Shown piece after piece: positions 7,201-11,650 of a stretch of 11,650 bases of DNA. The stretch is from the NCBI GenBank assembly GCA_947367725.1, contig CANBFZ010000023.1, forward strand, positions 1-11,650. Direction: 5' to 3'. Both the position numbers and the translations under genes were made by a program. Source of the DNA: an uncultured Eubacterium sp. (GTDB lineage Bacteria > Bacillota > Clostridia > Peptostreptococcales > Anaerovoracaceae). The number at the start of each line of letters is the position of its first letter. Within the stretch, counting starts at the first letter, position 1. Under the pieces are notes generated by a model that saw nothing but the letters and a program-made list of their open reading frames with translations, searched no databases and was not told the DNA's origin.

Positions 7201-8160
7201 ATGAACGAAAAACAGGAAATCAACAAAACTGCAGATATTGATGCGCTCCCTGGAGAGCGCTGGTTTGCAAAAGAATCTTCTATTATCGACGACATGCCAG
7301 AACTTTGGGGAGACTGGGGCGTCTGCTCCGAGGTCGATACCCTGCGCGCTGTGCTTATGCGCAGACCCGGAAAGGAAATCGAAAACTTTGACTGGCAGGC
7401 AGCTAGATTCAAAGCGCCGATTGATCCTGCGCGGTTTCGGCAGCAGCACGACGCCCTGGCACAGATTTACAGAGATCACGGCGCAACAGTCCACTATATT
7501 GAAGAACAGCGGGAAGACCGTCCCAATGCACTGTTCTGCCGCGATTTGGTTTTCATGACCCCGGAAGGCGCCATTGTAACAAGACCTGCCATGGAAGCAA
7601 GACGAGGCGAAGAGCGGTACGCAGCTAAGAAGCTGGCAGAACTGGGTGTGCCTATCATCCGAACAGTCTGCGGCAGCGGCACTTTTGAAGGCGCCATGGG
7701 ACTGTGGATTGACCGTCATACCGTCGTCCTTGCCTCTGGCGTGCGCACCAATCGGGAAGGCTACGAAATGGTGGAACAGGAATTACGCAGAATGGGCGTT
7801 ACCCAAATCCTGCATATGCAGATTCCATACGGACACGCCCACATCGACGGCCTGTTAAATATGGCAAGCCATGATGTTGCCATGATTCACGCATCACAGG
7901 TGCCTTATGACGTATGCGATGCACTGAAGAAAAAAGGCATCAAACTGCTGGAATGTCCTTCCAGAATTGAAGCAAAAGAAAGTTTTGCCATCAACTACGT
8001 TGCCATAGAACCGGGCACCATCGTAATGCCTGCAGGCAACCCGCGCTCCCAGGAACTGCTTGAGAAAAACGGAATCAAGGTCATTCCAGTAGAATTTGAT
8101 GAAATTATGAAAGGATTCGGTGCAATCCATTGCTGCACCGCATTTTTGAAGAGAGGATAA
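7201..8160 (+). CDS. Guanidino-group hydrolase, arginine deiminase/amidinotransferase superfamily (copy 2)
   Basis: Tandem paralogue of the preceding enzyme, 319 residues, alignable over its whole length with about 60% identity by eye. The catalytic set is again complete: D115 in FCRD, E163 in FEGAM, H214 and D216 in HID, and C311 in GAIHCC, where a second cysteine follows directly. A visible active-site difference is methionine (M166) where copy 1 has asparagine (N162), two residues after FEG, a stretch that lines the substrate pocket in relatives. Both copies keep the residues for chemistry, so neither looks like a dead subunit. They may act on different substrates or successive guanidino intermediates, or form a hetero-oligomer. 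An AGGAGG site lies 5 bases before the ATG, and the spacing of 30 bases indicates the same transcript. Confidence 0.85.
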   Translation: MNEKQEINKTADIDALPGERWFAKESSIIDDMPELWGDWGVCSEVDTLRAVLMRRPGKEIENFDWQAARFKAPIDPARFRQQHDALAQIYRDHGATVHYIEEQREDRPNALFCRDLVFMTPEGAIVTRPAMEARRGEERYAAKKLAELGVPIIRTVCGSGTFEGAMGLWIDRHTVVLASGVRTNREGYEMVEQELRRMGVTQILHMQIPYGHAHIDGLLNMASHDVAMIHASQVPYDVCDALKKKGIKLLECPSRIEAKESFAINYVAIEPGTIVMPAGNPRSQELLEKNGIKVIPVEFDEIMKGFGAIHCCTAFLKRG

Positions 8161-8165
8161 GCAAC

Positions 8166-9797
8166 ATGAAACAGGTATTTACGAACGGTAAGATCAGAAC
8201 CATCGATGCAGAAAATACGCTTTATGAAGCAATGTTTTGCGAAGACGGCGTCATCTCAGCCCTGGGCACCACAGAAGAAATGCTGAAACTGGCAAAAGAC
8301 GGCGAAGTCATTGACCTGGGTGGAAGAGATGTTTTGCCCGGCTTTATCGACGCCCACATTCATCTTTTGAACCACGCCATCTTTGAAAAGAAAACCGCAT
8401 CCCTGGGCGCTGCCCGCAGCGCTGACGAAATGGTGGAAATCGTAAAGCAGTATATCAAGGACAACCAGATTCCTGACGGTGCGTGGGTCACCGGATTTGG
8501 ATGGGACCAGGAAGTATTTCCGGGCGGCGAATTTCCAACAGTCAACGATTTAGATCGAATTTCTGATACCCATCCGATTATGCTGGACAGACGCTGCGGC
8601 ACCATCTGCGCCGCTAACTCGATGGCGCTGAAAATCGCCGGCATTGATAAAAACACACCTGATCCCCAGGGCGGCGAACTGGTGCGATTTGCTGACGGTT
8701 CCCCAACCGGCGTTATGCTGGAAAGCGCCATGAGTTTGATTGGCGATCACGTGCCAAAGCTAACTGATAAACTGCAGATGAAAGAACTGCTGCAATTCTC
8801 CTTCCGTGAAATGGTGAAAAACGGCGTAACTGTATGCCATACGGAAGACTTCTATTCTGTGGACGATAAGCGTGCCCTCTGGGAAGCCTATCTGGAACTC
8901 TGCGCAGAAGGAAATATGCCGATTGATCTGGTTCTGCAGCTGCGCATTCACAGACCTGACCAGCTGCAGGAATTCTTTGACTACGGATTCCGCTCCTGGC
9001 AGCGCTTTGGAAAAATTAAAATCGGTCCGATCAAGTTCTTAGGTGACGGCTCTCTCGGCGCATGGTCAGCCGCACTCAATGCACCTTACAGCGATAAGCC
9101 TGACAGCTGCGGCTGCCTTTACTGGGATCGGGATGAATTGTCTGCGATCGCAAGACAAATCGTCGACCATGACTTTGATTTAACCATTCATGCCATCGGC
9201 GACGCTGCAGTAGAAATCTTCCTGGACGGATGCATTTCTGTAAAAGACACCATCAAAGAAAAACAGCTGCGTCCTTCTATCATTCACAGCCAGATTATGA
9301 ACGAAGGCATCTTTGAGAAATACAAAGAAGTCGATGCCATCGGTCTGATTCAGCCGATGTATATTCATTCCGACTGGAGCATCGCAGATTCCCGCGTTGG
9401 CGAACGTATGAAGACCAGCTACTGCTTCGGCAGCATGCTGAAACAGGGCATCCGCTTGGCGGCAGGTTCTGACCTTCCAATCGAATCTGTCAATCCACTG
9501 GAAGGCATTCAGGTCAATGTAACCAGAAAAGATCTTTCTGGACAGCCAGAAGGCGGATGGTATCCGGAAGAGAAAATGAGCAGACTGGACGCAGTCAAAC
9601 TTCATACCATCTACGGCGCTTACGTTTCCAAAGACGAAGATACCCTCGGCTCACTGGAAGTCGGCAAACGGGCAAACTTTGTGGTATTGTCAGACGACGT
9701 ATTCAGTGTACCACAGGATGAAATCAAAAACATCCAAGTTATGCAAACCTATATCGACGGTAAACTAGAATTTGATATAGAGGAGGAAGAACAATGA
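8166..9797 (+). CDS. YtcJ-like metal-dependent amidohydrolase
   Basis: Predicted amidohydrolase of the YtcJ / N-substituted formamide deformylase group (amidohydrolase family 3), 543 residues, the usual length. Expected metal and catalytic residues are present: HIH at 64-66 after VLPGFIDA, K290 in the IKFLGDGSLGA segment, H342 in IHAIGDAA, H374 in IIHSQ, and D436 in AGSDLPIE. The N- and C-terminal beta-sandwich segments are present, the latter ending near VGKRANFVVL. There is no signal peptide, so it is cytoplasmic. I chose the ATG at 8166 because GAGAGG precedes it and homologous sequence begins there; an in-frame ATG at 8130 would overlap the preceding gene by 31 bases. It ends with a 4-base ATGA overlap with the next gene. 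It should hydrolyse an amide-like C-N bond; the substrate is unknown. Confidence 0.88.
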   Translation: MKQVFTNGKIRTIDAENTLYEAMFCEDGVISALGTTEEMLKLAKDGEVIDLGGRDVLPGFIDAHIHLLNHAIFEKKTASLGAARSADEMVEIVKQYIKDNQIPDGAWVTGFGWDQEVFPGGEFPTVNDLDRISDTHPIMLDRRCGTICAANSMALKIAGIDKNTPDPQGGELVRFADGSPTGVMLESAMSLIGDHVPKLTDKLQMKELLQFSFREMVKNGVTVCHTEDFYSVDDKRALWEAYLELCAEGNMPIDLVLQLRIHRPDQLQEFFDYGFRSWQRFGKIKIGPIKFLGDGSLGAWSAALNAPYSDKPDSCGCLYWDRDELSAIARQIVDHDFDLTIHAIGDAAVEIFLDGCISVKDTIKEKQLRPSIIHSQIMNEGIFEKYKEVDAIGLIQPMYIHSDWSIADSRVGERMKTSYCFGSMLKQGIRLAAGSDLPIESVNPLEGIQVNVTRKDLSGQPEGGWYPEEKMSRLDAVKLHTIYGAYVSKDEDTLGSLEVGKRANFVVLSDDVFSVPQDEIKNIQVMQTYIDGKLEFDIEEEEQ

Positions 9798-10612
9798 GAA
9801 AGAACTGGCCGGAAGGCGTAAAAATGGGCGTCGCCCTGACATTTGACCTGGATGCGGAAACCTTTTGGTTTTCCCGCACCATGGACAGCTTAAACAACCC
9901 GAATCTGATGGCAGAGGGCGCATATGGTCCAAAGGTTGGCGTACCAAGAATTTTAGACATGCTGGACAGACAGCAGCTGAAAGCAACATTCTTTATTCCT
10001 GGCTGGGTCATCGAACAGCACACAGAAATCTGTCGTGAAATTGTAAGACGAGGTCATGAAATCGGATATCACGGTTATCTCCATGAAACCACTTATTTCC
10101 CGGAACAGGATAAAGAGCTGGTTGCCAAATCCAAAAAAATCATGAAAGAACTGCTGGGTGTTGAGCCGCTGGGCTACAGGGCTCCAGAAGCAATCCTGAC
10201 GGAAGAAACCATTCGGAATGTTATGGCAAGCGGCTTTGAATATTCTTCAAACACAATGGCATGCGACTGGCCTTATTACCACGAAAGTGAAGACGGGCAG
10301 AAATTAATCGAATTGCCGTTTTCCTGGCTGTACGACGATACGTCTCACTTCTTCTTCACCCTGCAGCAGCCGGAAAGAAGAAGAATCTGTTCACCTCAGT
10401 ATGTGCGGGATATCTGGCAAAGCGAGTTTGACGGGCTTTATGAGGAAAGTGGTCTCATGACCCTGGTACTGCACCCACAGTGCATCGGAAGAGTCAGCCG
10501 CATCAACATGCTGGAAGACTTGATCTGCTACATGAAAACCAAGCCGGGAGTTGCAATCGGACCGGCACTGGAAATCAGCAGACTCGCTCGTAAAGGATTA
10601 AATCAAGCATAA
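9794..10612 (+). CDS. NodB-fold hydrolase, cyclic imide hydrolase/allantoinase-like
   Basis: A polysaccharide-deacetylase-fold protein of 272 residues. The metal site has the TFDLD form at 16-20 (D18, D20) instead of TFDDG, together with H93 and H97 in HGYLHE, RAPEA at 129-133 and the late histidine H227 in LHPQ. This pattern resembles the PuuE allantoinase / cyclic imide hydrolase branch, whose members open cyclic imide, hydantoin-like or ureide rings, although some peptidoglycan deacetylases belong to it too. No signal peptide or membrane anchor is seen, so an intracellular small-molecule role is more likely than cell-wall work. Its start codon overlaps the stop of the amidohydrolase gene (ATGA), with GAGGAGG upstream, implying tight translational coupling. 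It is the last gene of the operon. Confidence 0.82.
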   Translation: MRKNWPEGVKMGVALTFDLDAETFWFSRTMDSLNNPNLMAEGAYGPKVGVPRILDMLDRQQLKATFFIPGWVIEQHTEICREIVRRGHEIGYHGYLHETTYFPEQDKELVAKSKKIMKELLGVEPLGYRAPEAILTEETIRNVMASGFEYSSNTMACDWPYYHESEDGQKLIELPFSWLYDDTSHFFFTLQQPERRRICSPQYVRDIWQSEFDGLYEESGLMTLVLHPQCIGRVSRINMLEDLICYMKTKPGVAIGPALEISRLARKGLNQA

Positions 10613-10649
10613 TCACAATCATCTATGTAAATGTACTCCAATTGAAAAA

Positions 10650-10688
10650 CGCAGTGTGCCCGGTGGAAGTTCCACCGGGCACACTGCG
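10650..10688 (-). terminator. Strong hairpin, terminator mainly for the kor genes
   Basis: A perfect 19-bp inverted repeat centred on 10669 (arms 10650-10668 and 10670-10688), GC-rich. On the minus strand it is followed by TTTTTCAATT, giving a classical intrinsic terminator for transcripts from korB-korC. On the plus strand it begins 37 bases after the operon stop but lacks a T-run, so termination of the catabolic operon here would rest on the stem alone. Confidence 0.75.
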
Positions 10689-10717
10689 CTGTGCAGACGT
10701 TGTACAAATTTCACAGA

Positions 10718-10758
10718 AAAGAGAGCACTTCCGGCGGTCAGCCGAACATGCTCTCTTT
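10718..10758. terminator. Second convergent hairpin
   Basis: AAAGAGAGCA (10718-10727) pairs with TGCTCTCTTT (10749-10758), with extra pairing inside (TTC..GGC with GCCGAA, bulged). On the minus strand it starts 19 bases after the korC stop and ends in TTTTCTG. On the plus strand a T-rich but interrupted tract follows. It may therefore act in both directions between the convergent operons. Confidence 0.6.
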
Positions 10759-10776
10759 CACTTTCAGTATTTATGG

Positions 10777-11325
10777 TTATTTGGAAGCAGCGCCGATTGC
10801 GAAGCCTTTTTCAAAGGCTTCTAAGTTCATCGGCAGAAATTCTGGTTTTTTCTTACCCAGCTTGTTCTTAATGGTTTCGATAATAACCTCTTTTGGAACA
10901 ACTTCTGTTGCACCGATATAAGCGCCCAGCATGATGATGTTGAGAACTTTTGGATTTCCCATTTCCAGTGCCATTTCGGTAACTGGTACTCTGACAACTT
11001 TTACATCGTCTCTCTCGATTGGAGACAGTACGATGGAGCTGTTGATGAACAGAATACCGTCCTTCTTCAGTTTCGGGAGGAATCTGTTCAGGGAAGGATC
11101 GTTCATGACGATTAAATCTTCCACCGCATCCATTACAGGCGCACCGATTTCGTCATCGGAGATTACTACATAGCAGTTTGCAGTGCCCCCACGCATTTCA
11201 GCGCCGTAGGAAGGGAAATACGTTACGTGTTTATCAGTCGATTCGCAGGTTGCCTGTGCCAGAAGGGTTCCCAGCATCATAACGCCCTGTCCGCCGAATC
11301 CGGCAACAATTAAATTTCTTTCCAT
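10777..11325 (-). CDS. korC: 2-oxoacid:ferredoxin oxidoreductase, gamma subunit
   Basis: Gamma subunit of a ferredoxin-linked 2-oxoacid oxidoreductase (2-oxoglutarate or branched-chain type), 182 residues, the usual length. The typical opening is seen: a short strand then GFGGQGVMMLG at about residues 9-19, followed by YFPSYGAEMRGG, which is characteristic of the Kor/Vor gamma family. It works with the thiamine-diphosphate beta subunit encoded immediately upstream to decarboxylate a 2-oxoacid to an acyl-CoA, reducing ferredoxin, in the cytoplasm. The start at 11325 is preceded by AGGAGG, which overlaps the 3' end of the beta gene; a longer frame starting inside that gene is not credible. The gap between the two genes is 4 bases. 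The exact 2-oxoacid cannot be assigned. Confidence 0.9.
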   Translation of the reverse strand: MERNLIVAGFGGQGVMMLGTLLAQATCESTDKHVTYFPSYGAEMRGGTANCYVVISDDEIGAPVMDAVEDLIVMNDPSLNRFLPKLKKDGILFINSSIVLSPIERDDVKVVRVPVTEMALEMGNPKVLNIIMLGAYIGATEVVPKEVIIETIKNKLGKKKPEFLPMNLEAFEKGFAIGAASK

Positions 11326-11329
11326 CTTC

Positions 11330-11650
11330 TTACTCCTCCTTTGTCTTATCTCTGAATACGCCCAGAGGGAACTCAGCAAGCATCTTTTCTTCTAAGAAGT
11401 CCAGTGCTTTCATTTCGTTCAGACCCCAGTTGGTCGGGCAGGAAGTTACGATTTCAACCATGGAGAAGCCTTTCCCGTCAACCTGTGCCTGGAAAGCCTT
11501 TTTAATTGCTGCTTTTGTCTTACGAACGTTAGCAGGCGTATTGCAGGAGGTTCTTTCCAGATATACCGGTGCAGTCAACTGATTCAGCACTTCGCACATG
11601 TGAATTGGATAACCGTGTTCCTTCGGATCTCTGCCCTTTGGAGCAGTGGA
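11330..11650 (-). CDS. korB: 2-oxoacid:ferredoxin oxidoreductase, beta (TPP) subunit, 3' part only
   Basis: The frame is open to the window edge, so only the C-terminal 106 residues are seen and the start is outside. Near the edge lies a family-typical segment, PKGRDPKEHGYPIH, followed by a helix and TSCPTNWGLNEMKALDFLEE, then FPLGVFRD just before the end. This is the usual C-terminus of the Kor/Vor beta subunit, which carries thiamine diphosphate and works with the alpha and gamma subunits. The TPP-binding motif itself is not in the window. The methionine at 11599 is internal, not a start. The alpha subunit and perhaps a small ferredoxin subunit are expected further upstream on this strand. 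Confidence 0.9.
   Translation of the reverse strand, partial: STAPKGRDPKEHGYPIHMCEVLNQLTAPVYLERTSCNTPANVRKTKAAIKKAFQAQVDGKGFSMVEIVTSCPTNWGLNEMKALDFLEEKMLAEFPLGVFRDKTKEE

Noticed and set aside
7108..7719. A 203-codon open frame on the minus strand across the two hydrolase genes
   Set aside because: It is antisense to two genes with complete active-site motifs, and similar shadow frames occur under both paralogues because their DNA is related.
8130..8165. A 12-codon N-terminal extension of the amidohydrolase
   Set aside because: It would overlap the end of the upstream hydrolase gene and lacks a ribosome binding site; the ATG at 8166 has one and matches the start of family similarity.
11326..11379. 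An 18-codon N-terminal extension of korC
   Set aside because: It lies inside korB in another frame; the ATG at 11325 has an AGGAGG site and begins right at the conserved GFGGQG domain.

Overview
The window looks like chromosomal DNA from an anaerobic, amino-acid-fermenting member of the Firmicutes (Clostridia/Eubacteriales). The pointers are strong AGGAGG-type ribosome binding sites, moderate GC content, sigma-54 regulation by PAS-AAA+-Fis activators of the RocR type, and a ferredoxin-linked 2-oxoacid oxidoreductase. The species cannot be named from this sequence.

Layout. (1) 1-1269, minus: a complete tRNA nucleotidyltransferase (cca), a housekeeping gene that is visibly GC-richer than what follows. 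(2) 1270-1719: a 450-base non-coding region with a perfect 16-bp inverted repeat, a smaller dyad and a -24/-12 promoter. (3) 1720-3111, plus: an APC-family amino acid/amine permease, followed by a terminator. (4) 3279-6063, plus: two tandem paralogous sigma-54 activators, 4 bases apart. (5) 6172-6186: a second, near-consensus -24/-12 promoter. (6) 6226-10612, plus: a four-gene operon of two tandem guanidino-group hydrolases (arginine deiminase/amidinotransferase superfamily), a YtcJ-type amidohydrolase and a NodB-fold cyclic-imide-hydrolase/allantoinase-like enzyme. (7) 10613-10776: a convergent intergenic region with two hairpins. (8) 10777-11650, minus: korC and the 3' part of korB, the gamma and beta subunits of a 2-oxoacid:ferredoxin oxidoreductase.

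Interpretation. Regions 2-6 read as one self-contained catabolic regulon. A sensor-activator pair, probably responding to a small ligand through PAS domains, would drive one sigma-54 promoter for uptake and one for degradation. The four enzymes are all C-N hydrolases: two predicted to act on a guanidino group, two metal-dependent ones on an amide, ureido or cyclic imide bond. The likely substrate is a guanidino or ureido compound used as nitrogen or carbon source, but its identity cannot be read from the sequence. The regulators are also unusual. The first has GGFTNA where GAFTGA is expected. The second has GAFTGA-like GSFTGA but a deviant Walker A (GKTGSGKG for GETGTGKE). This suggests a division of labour in a hetero-oligomer.
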